Assembly: GCA_028023455.1 (NCBI GenBank)
Contig: JAQFVV010012544.1
Coordinates: forward strand, 560,001-624,000
From: Epiperipatus broadwayi
Taxonomy: Eukaryota > Onychophora > Udeonychophora > Euonychophora > Peripatidae
Length of the DNA stretch: 64,000 nucleotides
Reading direction: 5' to 3'
Each line of letters begins with the position of its first letter. The stretch's first letter is position 1. Made by a program: the position numbers and the translations under genes. The notes below the pieces were generated by a model. It did not search any database and was not told where the DNA came from. It saw nothing but the letters and a program-made list of their open reading frames with translations. This document shows positions 49,849 to 64,000 of the stretch, in pieces.

Positions 49849-52800
49849 ACATTTGTATTAATACTTGATAATAATGAATTAATAAATATTTTTTTTATCA
49901 TTTTGTTATTAATAGTATAAATACTTATCAAATGACTAGCTTCTGATTCTAGCTTACATCTTACTGTTTTAGCATTATACTTTTTTGACACTTTATTGTT
50001 TTTATCACCCGTGTCCACAATATAAAAGTGTTTATAATTGTTAAAAAATGAAGAAAACTATAATATATAGACATTGAATTGGTTTCCTATCTATATGACA
50101 ATAAAAACAAATTGACCATAATTGTAAATATTTATATGTTATTTATTTTAGGCTGATACCTTGCTAGTATACCAAAGAGGGAAATGTTGGCTATTAGAAG
50201 GAAGGTGGATTACATTCTAAAGGTCAAAATACATTATTCCAAAATTCAAAATTCTTCACTAATGAGGGCCATAAGTTTGAAACTGTTCGGTAGATATTGG
50301 ATAGAAGAGCAGAAGAGCATTGGATAGAAATTTATTAAATATTATCTGACATCTGTTAATTATAGAACCTTATAGTAAGTGGCACAGAGATAATGAATGA
50401 AAAATGTAAATGATATTTGAATGTATATATTGGAAAAAGAATGTCATGTTTTAATGCTAACAACTGATTTTTTCAATCTATTCAAAGTCAAGAACTGATC
50501 AAATTAATATTATTGTTTTATTTTTTTTTGTATCAAACGTGTTTTCCCACTTTAAAATATAACAGAATATCCAAGTTAACAAATTTTTCCTTTAATCAAC
50601 CAAATAATTAAAAACTTGTCATTTTTTTAATATATCAAAGATTGTTCTAGAAAGAAGCAAGTTCACTCTGCCTTTGTCAAAAAAGAAAGATATGCGAAAA
50701 GATAATCTTGAAAAAAAAAAAAAAAAGTAGTGTAGTAAAAATTCCTCTACAGAAATATTTTTTTAATATATATTTTCTTGGAAGGGCATAGGCATGTTTA
50801 TATTTTGCCTAGTGGTAAAATTCAAATACCTTATTTAAGAGAATTATAAATAAAGTAATTATTATTTACAAAACAGAATAACTTTAATATATATATATCA
50901 CCATTTTGAATGATTAAAAAAGAAAAGATTATTCAGCATTAGAAACTTTAAAACTTGTTGAGCATGCTTTCAATTGCTAAAGCCAAAATCATAACACTCT
51001 TAACCCCTTGGACCGCGGCCTTTTGAAGCAAGAAAATTAGGAAATTAATAAAATCTGCAAGGTGCATTGTGAAGAATTATGAGGATAAGATATTCATTAC
51101 CAAAAAAAAATAATTAAAGAAAGATTTTCTTTTAATTTCTTTTTTTCTTTCCCCTTTATATTTTCCCCTCCCGGGGTGTAAATGACTAATTTAAATATTC
51201 TACTTTTTAAACAATGGAACACCATTTTCTTTTTTTGATAGTGTAGGGGTTATTAGAGATGCTCTACCCCCCCCCCCTATTTGGAATTTTCTTTAAATAA
51301 ATAATTGACCACAGAATTATTTCTGTTAATGTTTTTCAGAAGAAAAATATATAGTTTGGTTTGCTAGACATTATTTCATTTATTCTTTGTTGCTTAACAC
51401 TAGACACGATAATATATATATAATTTGTTGTATAGTGACTAATTTTTTAACACATTTATTTACTGAGATTACAGGTATAAAAAGATTTTCAGATTACCAA
51501 CTGAATAGCGTGTTATTCTACACCTATCTTTTTTTCCTTTTAAATTACAATAAAAAAACAGAAAAGTAGTAAATCAGACGGAACATATATATTAGATTTA
51601 AAATGGTTAGTAGTTTTTGTTCTTAAAAACATTTACAATAAATTAATTATTGTAACAATTTTTAAGAGATTATTATTAATATTTCCAAAAAATAAATAGG
51701 CTTAAATAAATAATATCGAAGCTATAATTTTAATATATACATACACACACATTGTGTACAATAAATAATAACTTTTATTGATATTTAAGTCTCATCTATA
51801 TGAATATCTGATCAAATTTTATTAATATTTGCATTTTATAATATTTCGTGTATTAATGTTGCATTATAATTATTATTAACTGGTATTATATACATTTGTA
51901 ACTAATCAAGTCTTCCAGATTTGCAGGGTTCTTATTTAAAGCATAAATGAACTGAAAATATTGATTTAATTGGTTAGAAATGTATCTGAGATATTTTAGT
52001 TAATTTATTAAATGTATTCATGGTGTAATGAAAAAGTCTTACAATGGGAGTTAAAATTTCTAGATCTTATAGTAGTCACGAATATTTTTTTAATTAAGCA
52101 CATATTTATAAAACAACTACAATGTATAATTGAAATTTATATATATAAACATTTTCGTAGGAACTTAATTACTATTTAAATACAAAGATAAATTTCGTCC
52201 AATTAAACTTGAAGAAAAATAAGCAACTCCATATATTTCATATTTACTCAGTGATGATTATATACTGAAAATAATCTTAGTTTGGTATTAATAAACAATT
52301 TTTGACTTTGCTAATTAAATTGATATGTTTTTAAATTAAACTGTCTAGACATTGTGTTAATCATTACCTTTAACTGTAAAGAAACTTTATCTTCTCTAAG
52401 CAGTAAAGTATCTAAGAATAATTTAGTTTATCTACAATAACAACAGCAACAATGCAAATAAGACAGTATATTATAGAAGAAGAAAAAGTTCACGATTTTA
52501 ATAAGTATTTTGAATAATTTTAGCTTAAATGCAGTTACGAAACATGTTTTTCAAATTTATTGCTTTATAAAAGTTAACTACTTAATGGATAGAATATTTG
52601 AATTTATCGTTTTATATATATACAAATAATTAAAGTTCTGAAGTGAATCACTGTGCTATATATTTTAAAAAAAAATAATGACAAGCATATATATCTATCT
52701 AGAAACATATTAACTGATGCGATTATTTATTTTAGGATGACAATAAGAAAATTAAAATGCATTTTTATAATACCCATTATTAACTAAACATTCATTTGGC

Positions 52801-53290
52801 TTTTGGAATTTATCTTACAGACTATTAATTAATACACATAAAGAAATTTTGAATTACTTTTTAATTTGAAATATATATATATAATTTCTACAATACACAT
52901 ATATTGAACCCTGCCAAAAAAATGATAAACTATAGAAATTTTACAAATACATAAAGTAGGCTATACTTTTATTTTCTTTAGTACAATTTTAAATCTTATT
53001 ATTTCAAATTATTTTTTATTTATACCAGCAATTATGAGACTCAAATATCCTGTTCGACAAGAACACAAATCTTCTAACATTAAACAAATATTGAAGTATC
53101 TGTTCAATAGCATAAGAATACCAAGATACTCCTCTTATTAAGCATCTAGATATCCCCATAACTAACTGTAATAATGAATAAAATATAATAAAACATCTAT
53201 AACTATTTATTTTAATATTAATTCATTAATAAGATTATATGACTTTACTCAATATATGTTTCCAATCATTACTATTCTAATAAGGTTATA
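49849..53290. other. AT-rich DNA with one GC-rich patch
   Basis: No recognisable coding sequence. Around 51000-51020 the text TTAACCCCTTGGACCGCGGCC stands out against the AT-rich background, and a CCCCTCCCGGGG stretch lies near 51165-51176. A C-run (CCCCCCCCC) is at about 51269-51278. A poly-A run occurs at about 50711-50726. Confidence 0.5.
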
Positions 53291-53878
<588 letters not shown>

Positions 53879-54150
53879 GAGGTGCTTTAGACCTTGGATA
53901 GCACAAATCAGGTAAAAACGTTCCACGTTCAAATATTAAAAAGATAATAAAAAAACATCAGAAACAAAGTAAAAAAATCTATATAACATCAAAAATTCTA
54001 GTATTAAATTAAGTGATATCAACTAACAAAAAAAAAATAAGCAAAATTTAATTGATTATTTTTAAATTGAAAATCAACTTCAACAAATTAACGATGCATG
54101 GTGGATCAAAGATCACATGACCTAATTAACAGGGGGGAGGGCGAACGCCA

Positions 54151-55426
54151 ATGAAAGCTATAAAAAAGAAAAAAAACAAGCCAACATTTGCAGACATACT
54201 CAAAGAAAAAAAGATCATTTATCCTAACAATAAAACTGAAAGTCAATTTAATTCATATATCAGCAGAGATTAAAAAAGCAATGCAACTACCTCTCAGAAG
54301 ATCAACCAACCAATAGTATCATAAATAATTTAAAAAATTGAGAAACAGGAAAGTCAAAATCCATCAGAAATTATCTGGAATGAAGAAAAATTGAATGTCA
54401 CAACTAAATTATTCAATAAATCCATACCAAATCATCTCTTTGCAACATTCAGGATATTTTTACCCCGAGTTCATGGTGTAGGCAGCAACAGACAGCAACA
54501 TTTCATTATATAAATTCCCAAAAGTATTGCTGTATGAAGTAATAACATTAAATGGATTCTGGGACACAATACAACAGATTGCAGAACATCCCAATAACTG
54601 GTACATAATACTAGAATTTTATTAAATCACACAAAGGGATAAATTTCCAAGACAAGTAAAATCATTGGGTAACTTCACACTGATCATTATAGACCAAAAC
54701 TGTCACAATACCATTTCAGGAATAATTAAAAACACATACCTGAGACACAAAGAATAAAACTTCCAAAAAAAAATGGAACCATTTGGCAAAGTCATTATGT
54801 GCAAAACATTATCCTGGTAAAACACACCAATACCAATCATGAGTAACACTTATGAATTTCAGAATAATATTGCATCTAGATACTGATCCAGATGATATAC
54901 CAACACAAATCCTGGATCAGAAAGCATTGCTCATTCTATATTAGAGATCTGAAATCACAGTGCTACTCATGTAAACAAAGGAGAACTGTTACTGCATAAT
55001 GTCCAAACCACCAGAATTTTTCCAGAAATCAAAATGCACATTCACAAAAACAATAAAATATCAACACTAATATGCAAACAGAAGAAAAGATAGCCATTGC
55101 CAAGAATAGCAGTGAACAAACTACATAAAGAAATAATAACAACAACAAAAAACAGAGATGCCAAGCTTAGATCTTATAGATTTGTTTACAGAAAAAAAAA
55201 ACTCCAAACCAAGAATCATAACCAAAAAAATTGGAAACCAAGCAAAATGTCAGAATTTGACTGTGCAATGAATAAAATTACACAACATCCTATTACCAAT
55301 AAGACAGTCATAGAAATTATGGAGATACTCCTACTCCAAAGTAAACCCACTACAGCAATGCATCTAACAAGCCCAATCCAACTAGAAAGTAAAAGAAAGC
55401 CTGGGAGACCTACCAGAAAAAAGTAG
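54151..55426 (+). pseudogene. LINE ORF1 relic
   Basis: The ATG at 54151 opens MKAIKKKKNKPTFADILKEK, a basic start typical of Tx1/L1-type ORF1 proteins. After a stop near 54270, broken frames include VITLNGFWDTIQQIAEHPNN with NWYIILEF (about 54538-54620), reminiscent of an RNA-recognition-like fold. Then comes the open 109-residue frame at 55097-55426, basic and ending KRKPGRPTRKK, which contains an AT-hook-like GRP core. A zinc knuckle is expected upstream of it but I could not read one. ORF1 proteins coat the element RNA. Function is lost here. Confidence 0.65.
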
Positions 55427-55728
55427 CAAAAAAGTGAAGACAGATAATGATAACTCTGATTCACCAATCATTGATTATATAAATGAGGTCTCAAGTCCAA
55501 TAAAAATAATCACAATTTTTTTCAAAAAACCAGTTAATAACCACAGAGTCGCAAACTGAAAAAGCACAAGACATACATGCACTCAATACAAAAACCAATC
55601 AGAAGAATGATACAGAAGCCAACAAAACAGATAAAAAAAGAAATTAAAACAAAGCAGGGAAAATACATGATGTAAAGCTCCAAAACAATCACAACAAAAA
55701 ATACAAAACAATTTCAGTTACACAGTTA

Positions 55729-58700
55729 ATGAAAATTAAAATAGCAGCACTGAATGTCAGAGGCATTAATTTAATAGCAAAAATATACCTGCTCAACAAA
55801 TGGATTAGCATCATACAACCACAACTAAAGGACTCCTAGAAACAAAAATCTATAATGGATCACAAATTATAATCTAGCCACATATCTAGACAAACAATTT
55901 TTTTCCATATACTCCTGGGGCACATCATCACCTTCTCTAGACACAGGCATATTTATAGCCTCAAACTGCAATTTTTCTACCTTCAAATTACAACACTCAA
56001 CATTATTTTTATGTATGTATCCCCAGGTACCAGTGTAGTAGCACATATAAATCTCACAATAAACTCTCAGCTCACTACCAGTCACAACCAAACAATATTA
56101 ATGGGTGATTTCAACTTAAGCTATGAAAAATTCAATTCAAACTGGTTACATCAATTAAACCTGCCACTCACGAGTGTTCAGGGTTTTGTTGCTACAGATT
56201 GATCTATGCTACTTCGCACCAATGCTTCATCATTTAATCAACTTCCAGTTCAATCCTTGCCAATTTTCAGACCATGTTACACAAACCATTATAATCAATT
56301 TCTCAGAACTCCAAACAACATTCATTCATTCATCTAAAAAAAACAATCAGATTCCTACTTTCAACAATCATTACCAAATTCCTGTTCTCAGAGACACATC
56401 ATACTAAATAAAATTAACAATATGTCACAAAATCCAATTCAAAAATACCAATCATTCATCAATATACTATCCTTCAACATACATCACATGAAAAGTTACC
56501 ATCACCCTTCCAGTTAATGGCACTGGCAGACAATCTCCACAAGAGAATCATCAAACCAATGCACAACACCCACCACTATATACAAAAACTAACAAAGTTT
56601 AACTACAATACATGTAAACAATTAAAAGAATACTTTGCCATACAAAAGAAAAATATGCCTCAGCCAACAACACACATGGACATGCCAATATATCTGCTGG
56701 GCATTAGACTATCCATTAACCAGAAAAGTGCCTATGACAATTGAGATAAGTGGCAACATCTATGCAGGACATAACATGCTGGACCCCATATACCAACCTT
56801 TCAAGCAAAAGCTCCAAGCATATAAACAATACACACTAACCAGTGATGAGTCTGGAATACCTGAAACAAAAATTTCATTTCAGATCCAATAATTTGCTGA
56901 AAAGCTTAAAAAAGTTCCCAATGGTTACAATCCTGAACCAATGGCATACTAGTATTTGTCTTTTAACATTTGAGTTAATTTACCGCAGAGTACCTTTGCA
57001 ACCTTTCTAACTTCCTATCACAAAAAATATACAATACTAGAGGACTATATTCTATAGCAATAGTGCTATTTAACAAAAAAACAGCCATTTCAAATCTCAT
57101 GACCTTTGATCCATCTTCATGGGTGAATTGGAAATTAAATTACTAAAAATGGTAGTCAAAGATAAAATACAAACATACATACTGCCCCTGATATCAAACA
57201 TGCAGTTTGTAAAGAAGGGATCTTCCACCAAACAGGCTGTACTTGTATTTAAAATGAAACAAGGTGCAGTGCAGCAAGATAAAAAGTATGACCAATTACA
57301 ATTCAACTGGATATAAAGGCAGCATTTGATTCTGTTGCAATAGATGTCTTAATAAACATGCTTGCACATACAGAAATTCCACCCACATTTCTATATATCA
57401 TTGTAAATATCTTACTGAACAGAGAGATATACCACACACTTAGTGGCAAAAACACAACAGCATTTATTCCCACACAATCATTTTCACAAGGATTCCCATG
57501 CTGTGTGCTACTATTTATCCTAAATATAAATCCACTCTTAAAACAAATTGAAAATGAATTACCAGGATATTAATACCATGAACTGCCCAACATATTCCAT
57601 ACTTTGCATATGTGGATGACATGACAATGTTTTTAACATTGCATAAAGAAATACCAGTATTAGAAAGAATACTACAAAATTACACAGACACACACAAATT
57701 ACAATTCAACCTAAGCAAAACATCATTCATTTATAATAACAAACCCTACACACAGCTATATAAAGGAAAACCTACTCCATTTCTTGGATTACCATTTTAT
57801 TTGGAGTTCATGGAATAAGACAGAACTTCAAAATAAACTCAAATAGAAAGCATCAAACATAGCATTATTATCTCTATATTCAAAAGCGCATCTATTTAGC
57901 ATATTCATAACAACAAGACTTGCATATTATTCTCCTATTATCAACTTTACAAAAAACTTTACAGTGCCATATCATTGCTCTGTAGCAAACTACTATGGGG
58001 TAGAACAACTGTAGCTATTTCAACCAAACAACTCAGTCTAACAACTATATGGAATGGTCTGGTGCCACACACAATACATGTGTTCTGCACACAAAAAATA
58101 ATAAACCTACTGGCAAAGACCACTCCACAGTTTCATCAGCTACAAAGCCTCTTTGACATAATCCCTACAGATTGCCCATTCTCCTCATATGGATATCTAG
58201 TATCATTAGGACACTCAGCACAAATTAATGTTGGAACTACAACACTCACAATTGATAAAAAATACACATACTGGCAGACATATGATTTCGTCAACCCAGC
58301 CACAAACAAACAGACATTTAGCCTAATGCTGGGAGTAAATAACAAGCAACTCCTTAAAAACTGCAAAAAATGGTCAATGGAATCAACATCTTCAACTTTT
58401 TGATTAAGCTAAATCCATTTGCACTAACAACATCCTATTTCTTATGATACCATCATCTTTATAAAGCAATAGATCCATTCTACAACCTATCCCATGCTGC
58501 TGAAGAAACACAACAACACATATTTTACAATTGTATAGCACTAAATACTACAAGAAACAATATTATAAATCAGTATAGAACAAGAAAGTATACAACAGCT
58601 AAGAAATTTTACAACCAAGCAAACAACACCTACAACACGAGCAACACTCTTTGGATTTTATGCATTTTGGTGTAGATTGGACTTAGTGCATTTTGATGCA

Positions 58701-58860
58701 CATGATGTATATTTCACCTGGGAAATAATGCTAGATGGCATATAGCAACATTTTACATGCTACAACACATAAGGAACATGAATGCAAAAATTACACTTCC
58801 AGATATCTATGCAGCCACCTGGTCACTATTAAAATTACAAGCTAATTTATAAGAGCATGC
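55729..58860 (+). pseudogene. LINE ORF2 relic: AP-endonuclease and reverse transcriptase
   Basis: The ATG at 55729 starts MKIKIAALNVRGIN, the conserved amino end of the endonuclease that nicks target DNA. After stops, TILMGDFNLSYEKF (about 56092-56130) gives the catalytic GDFN. Reverse transcriptase pieces follow: a VKKGSSTKQAVL segment (in 57119-57316), LDIKAAFDSV (about 57307-57336), SQGFPCCVLLF (in 57358-57573; the usual GCPLSP is altered) and FAYVDDMTMFL (about 57602-57634) with NLSKTSFIYN downstream. A 142-residue frame at 57975-58403 is the carboxy-terminal region. Frameshifts near 57310, 57573 and 57820 and several stops inactivate it. Confidence 0.85.
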
Positions 58861-59267
58861 AAAACTTGTCATTATTATAAGCCCAGCCTATTCAAACAAA
58901 ACCAGAAATGAACAAGAAACTAAAAGGACAATATAAAATATGGATTATCACACAGTTGAATAAAACTTTTGACCAGTGAACAAAGACAGGGAGAGATGGA
59001 AGGAGGGACACTAACTAACAACATGATCAGAAACAAATAGTAAAATTAAACAGTGATAGCAATAACAAAAGTGTAATGTGAAATAATCTACCATGAAAAC
59101 CCAGGGATTCTTAAGTATTGCAATTTAAAAGGTTAACTGTTGTAGACCCCTATTCAACACATCCATCTCTCTAGTAATAAAAATCTCAATCAAACCAAAT
59201 CTGTAAAAATCATCATGCCACTGTAGCTGAGACATAAGTATGTAAATATCATGTAACCTTTATTAAC

Positions 59268-59273
59268 AATAAA
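59268..59273 (+). terminator. LINE polyadenylation signal
   Basis: AATAAA occurs 12 bases before the (AAT)n tail, where the transcript end of a LINE is expected. Confidence 0.6.
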
Positions 59274-59282
59274 GCTTATTAT

Positions 59283-59284
<2 letters not shown>

Positions 59285-59365
<81 letters not shown>

Positions 59366-60224
59366 AAGAAGAAGAAGAAGAAGAAGAAGAAGAAGAAGAA
59401 GAAGAAGAAGAAGAAGAAGAAGAAGAAGAAGAAGAAGAAGAAGAAGAAGAAGAAGAAGAAGAAGAAGAAGAAGAAGAAGAAGAAGAAGAAGAAGAAGAAG
59501 AAGAAGAAGAAGAAGAAGAAGAAGAAGAAGAAGAAGAAGAAGAAGAAGAAGAAGAAGAAGAAGAAGAAGAAGAAGAAGAAGAAGAAGAAGAAGAAGAAGA
59601 AGAAGAAGAAGAAGAAGAAGAAGAAGAAGAAGAAGAAGAAGAAGAAGAAGAAGAAGAAGAAGAAGAAGAAGAAGAAGAAGAAGAAGAAGAAGAAGAAGAA
59701 GAAGAAGAAGAAGAAGAAGAAGAAGAAGAAGAAGAAGAAGAAGAAGAAGAAGAAGAAGAAGAAGAAGAAGAAGAAGAAGAAGAAGAAAAGAAGAAGAAGA
59801 AGAAGAAGAAGAAGAAGAAGAAGAAGAAGAAGAAGAAGAAGAAGAAGAAGAAGAAGAAGAAGAAGAAGAAGAAGAAGAAGAAGAAGAAGAAGAAGAAGAA
59901 GAAGAAGAAGAAGAAGAAGAAGAAGAAGAAGAAGAAGAAGAAGAAGAAGAAGAAGAAGAAGAAGAAGAAGAAGAAGAAGAAGAAGAAGAAGAAGAAGAAG
60001 AAGAAGAAGAAGAAGAAGAAGAAGAAGAAGAAGAAGAAGAAGAAGAAGAAGAAGAAGAAGAAGAAGAAGAAGAAGAAGAAGAAGAAGAAGAAGAAGAAGA
60101 AGAAGAAGAAGAAGAAGAAGAAGAAGAAGAAGAAGAAGAAGAAGAAGAAGAAGAAGAAGAAGAAGAAGAAGAAGAAGAAGAAGAAGAAGAAGAAGAAGAA
60201 GAAGAAGAAGAAGAAGAAGAAGAA
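59285..60224. repeat. (AAT)n then (AAG)n array, about 940 bp
   Basis: About 17 AAT units (59285-59336) change abruptly to roughly 296 AAG units running to 60224. One extra A near 59788 is the only interruption in the AAG block. Long poly-Lys and poly-Arg frames across it are artefacts. The AAG block is a pure purine/pyrimidine tract of the type that can form triplex DNA. Confidence 0.98.
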
Positions 60225-63200
60225 ATCTCAGGATTAATACTACTTCTTAATTAACACTTTAGTTAACCTATTAGGTATAAAGAGGGATTTTACTTTAATC
60301 TATAAGTAATACAATAATTAAGAAATCTTTTGATTATCATAATTATAAATAAAACTATCTTATCATTTTTATGTTTTTATGATCTATAATACTTTAAGGA
60401 TAATTAACCAATTTTACTTTAATTAAAATAATAATGCATAATCTTAATAATAAAATAATTAATAATCTGACCTTCCAAAATCAAAACACATTACTACATT
60501 TAGAATACACACTTCATTAATGAATTGGGTGATCATAGTGGTTTAATACTGATCAATATATCTTTTAAAATATATGTTAATCTTAAATCATTACTATATC
60601 TTATTTTATTCTTAAATTAATTCTTATTCAAGATCTAAATTCCATAATTTAATTAACTTGTAATGTATTATTAATACTCTGTGGAGATGATGTAGTCATG
60701 ATGATTTGGAATAAAGAAACACAACTCATGTATTTAATCAAATTTATAAATATTAAATTTATTAGCATATCATTTACAAATTTTTTTTAAAAATTATACT
60801 TGAATTAATAACAAAATAAAAATATGATAATAACACCAAATTATTTACATGTTAAAATATCTCTATTCCCCCTTAATTATATTTCTTAAAAACTAGAAAT
60901 TAAATACCTTCTTTAAATAACATAAGGTTTTCTTGTTATACTTCAACTTTATTTTTCTATCTAATAAAAGAGTATACACTTACTGTGCTATAACATGGCA
61001 TTAATAACCAATTCCATTGGATCATTACTATTTATAATCTTTATCATTTACAGCTTCTTTTCAACAAATATCATTTATAAATTCTTGATAACTAAATTTA
61101 TAAGAAATTCTTCTTTAAAACAAAATAATATTACTTTTATGTCACATTCAACATTAAGATTCTTTTTTATTATATTTTATGACATTTGCTATTTTTGATC
61201 TCTGTTTTTTGTGATAATAAAATTTTTATCAACATTTATTGAACTATTAGTTTTTAAATTAATACTCAATCATTAATAACAGCTTTATTATTCAAATCTG
61301 TTTAGCAATTTAAACATTATATAATACAATTTAAAAATTTTAAAACTTATCATCTCTTGCAATAACTTAATTTCACTATAATATCATAAATATTAATATG
61401 ACTCATTTTGACACATCATTGAAACAAAAAATTCCTTAGTTTAGTATATCTACTATAAACTTAAACAATAATCATCTATATTTCTTCTTTAACTATGCAA
61501 ATTTTTTTTGCTTTCATCCTCAACCTATACCCTTTTATATAATATAGTAATAATAAACTAAACAATAGCACAAAGGTAAATATGATATCAAAACTAGAAT
61601 ATCACAAAATATACTTTAATATTATATTTTATACACATATATTTTATCCTCTTTAAAAATAGTACATGTTATTACTTTTATACTTATATTAATCTATACT
61701 ATAATTTATCCCCATTTATTATAATCTATTGATAATACTAAACAAAATAAGATTTAAAACAATTGAATACATAAATAAATAAAACAATTTATTAATTTTT
61801 ATACATTTAAATACCCTATACTTTTATAATACTTATTCAAAATATAAAATTTAACCTATTCAAACAACGACAATAAACATTTAAATATTTTATATATATA
61901 TCACAAGTTTAACAAGTTTCATCCTTGGGGAGAGTTGGCTTCCATTGGTGACCAAAACATTTCAAATGTTTTAAACAACTTATAGCTGGGATCTCTACTA
62001 ATCTACAATTTTTTTTTAAAATATAATGAATTGCAGAAATTCCAATGTAAGCTATTATTTCCCAAATTTATGTTTTTAATTTCATTTACAATAAAACTTT
62101 TCAATTTTATTAAAATATATATTTTTATTGTAGACTTCTTTCTTTTTTTATAATAATAAATTTTCACAGTTTCTGAGATTATATTTTATAATTCACATTA
62201 TCCCATGAGTATTCTTTGTAAATATTCTCCTTTGATTCTAATATTTTATACAAACTTCTCTTTGTTATGCAAATTAATATTGTCCTGGATATATACCATG
62301 CACATTTTGAACCATAATATTTATTTTATAAGTTTCTAAAACCATTCCAATTAAAATTCATATCTATTCAATATCATTTATCATCATTGCTTACTTGATT
62401 CTTTTGCTCTCATAATATTGTTCAATCTCTTGTTATCAACATACAAGTTACTTATCTTTATAGTAAACAGTTAAATAAAGTCTTACATAAAATGTAGATA
62501 AAATATTCATCTAATTATTTTTCTCTTTTAGTTCAATCGATATCAAAACATCTTGCTACTTTTACGTCTTTTATTCATTATATAAAATTCAGCTATGAAG
62601 TCCATCATATATACCTGCTTTAATAAAATAATAAACCATATTCCAACACATTTTATTTGATTTAAATTACTTATTAAATATACTTATGCTTGCTTTCTAC
62701 TAGTATTAAATCTAGCTTTTCTAAGATAACTATTTTATTAAAATTATTTATTGCATTGCTTTTCGTTTTTGTAACTCATGTTCACATGAATATTTTTCTT
62801 TCTGTTTATCCATATATTCCAATCCTGTCCATTATAGTTTTGATTACAGACACAGTGTAGAATTACATCAGCTTGCTTGGTAATTAACATATTATGTATT
62901 GATAGAATATTCATTGTTTTCACATGTAATTCTGTTTTTATCATACAGTATGCTTGCATAAATTTACAACTTTTTTCTTCCATTGTTTTTGATAATTTAC
63001 ATGATATGATGATACCAATTAAATCTTTTTCAGAGACTGAATATTGGTTTGCCATCAGCAGAGATTTTTAAGGTTTCTTTACTCTATTGTTTTCAAAAAA
63101 CTTTATAAAATAATTTTAGATTATTAGTTAAATACTAATTAGTTTACTTTTTAAACTAAAAAATAATAATAATTTAAACTAAATTTTATGGAAAGAACTA

Positions 63201-64000
63201 AATTATTTCCTTCCCATCCATAATTTTTCCAATCCATCCTAAAACATTGTCTACTTATTTTCTAAAACATTTCAAATTGCAATATCTCATTGGTCAATTC
63301 TTAAAATCATTTTACAATGAATATTTAATTAGTTACAGTTTAAATCATTTTTAAGTCAATATTATTCCTAGAAATATTTAGTGACAAACAAAAATATCTT
63401 TAATAAACAATATAAAAAACAATTTTAAACTAATTTAAACAATTTTAATTTTATCTTTTACAAATTAAATTCTAAATCGATTTTATACACCTTTCATCCC
63501 AAAATTAATAAAAATCAACATTATCTCAATTATTTTTTAAATAAATTAAACTTTTACCAGAAATAACCATTTCTTTATTAAATCATATGCGCATAAACAT
63601 GATTATATATATATAGCACATATATTATTTATAAATATTTTATTTTAACTTCTACAATTTTAAATATTATTTTAAAAATTTAACTATTAACAAATACTAT
63701 TAAGTTATATTTCATTATTTTTATTTTTTATATGCTTTTAAAATAAGTAACTTAACTAAAACTTTAAAAACTCATACAGATCAAATTTAAATGACCTTAG
63801 TTCAAACCCTAAATTACCAAGATAACTCTTATCTTTCCTAAATTTACAAACAAACATTTAATTTATAAAATTTAAAATTATTCACCTAAAATTTACTTTT
63901 AATTTCATTTATTATGGGATGTACCAATATAAAAGGGCCCAATATATAAATAACATTTTTATCTGGTACAGTGGTTAATACATTATTTTACAAATCTATA
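60225..64000. other. AT-rich DNA, nothing recognised
   Basis: No known domain, no large inverted or direct repeat seen. The largest frame, 62744-63055 on the minus strand, is listed separately. A GGGCCC-containing patch is near 63936. Confidence 0.55.
62744..63055 (-). CDS. Unassigned 103-residue open frame
   Basis: ATG-initiated frame starting MANQYSVSEKDLIGI. Its composition (five Cys, several His and Trp, few long Ile/Phe/Lys runs) is less AT-driven than most chance frames here. No domain, signal peptide or membrane segment is evident, and no splice context could be confirmed. It may be chance, a small exon or a transposon remnant. I do not recognise it. Confidence 0.15.
   Translation of the reverse strand: MANQYSVSEKDLIGIIISCKLSKTMEEKSCKFMQAYCMIKTELHVKTMNILSIHNMLITKQADVILHCVCNQNYNGQDWNIWINRKKNIHVNMSYKNEKQCNK

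Noticed and set aside
59282-60250. 322-residue Asn-Lys-Arg open frame
   Set aside because: It is the (AAT)n-(AAG)n array read through; no non-repeat coding sequence is attached.

Overview
The window looks like repeat-dominated, non-genic DNA from an AT-rich animal genome (by eye about three quarters A+T). I found no convincing host protein-coding exon, tRNA gene or rRNA gene. Every stretch with recognisable coding signal belongs to a mobile element. The mix is metazoan: Penelope-like elements (PLEs) with a GIY-YIG endonuclease, Ty3-type LTR elements, a Tx1/L1-type and an RTE-type LINE, a hAT element and TA-flanked hairpin MITEs, plus very long trinucleotide arrays. I cannot name the species; an AT-rich invertebrate is the most economical guess.

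Layout. 1-7.66 kb: AT-rich sequence without a gene. 7.67-8.78 kb: a PLE-type terminal-repeat array holding three hammerhead ribozyme motifs (one minus, two plus). 10.2 kb: a hairpin MITE, then a tRNA-like SINE candidate. 11.8 kb: a (GAT)n/(AAT)n array. 12.1-14.7 kb: two foldback repeats, an RTE LINE 3' fragment and a dispersed repeat. 14.7-16.1 kb: a 1.4-kb repeat with TG...CA ends, probably a solo LTR; a second copy lies at 37.6-39.0 kb. 17.4-18.7 kb: degenerate tandem repeats. 20.2 kb: a hairpin. 23.7-28.8 kb: a decayed Ty3 element on the minus strand with both LTRs. 30.9 kb: a hairpin MITE. 31.5-32.0 kb: a hAT element with a perfect 8-bp target duplication. 34.4-37.6 kb: two PLE copies head to head, forming a palindrome with 1.6-kb arms. 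42.3-44.4 kb: older PLE pieces plus two decayed hammerhead copies. 44.5-49.85 kb: an LTR element with 1.8-kb LTRs, a primer-binding site and a gag-only interior on the minus strand. 53.3-60.2 kb: a decayed Tx1/L1-like LINE between a 0.59-kb (AAT)n array and an (AAT)n-(AAG)n array of about 0.94 kb. 60.2-64 kb: AT-rich, nothing recognised.

The most notable signal is the hammerhead set. At 8031-8089 and 8624-8682 the conserved core, a 4-bp helix II, a 2-bp helix III with a 4-nt palindromic loop, and an 11-bp bulged helix I can all be drawn by hand. The two predicted cleavage sites are 593 nt apart in the same orientation, as expected for a unit that could yield a self-cleaved and possibly circular RNA. 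PLE-borne hammerheads are an established class; this array layout is the part worth checking. The second notable object is the 34.4-37.6 kb PLE palindrome, whose two arms carry different defects.
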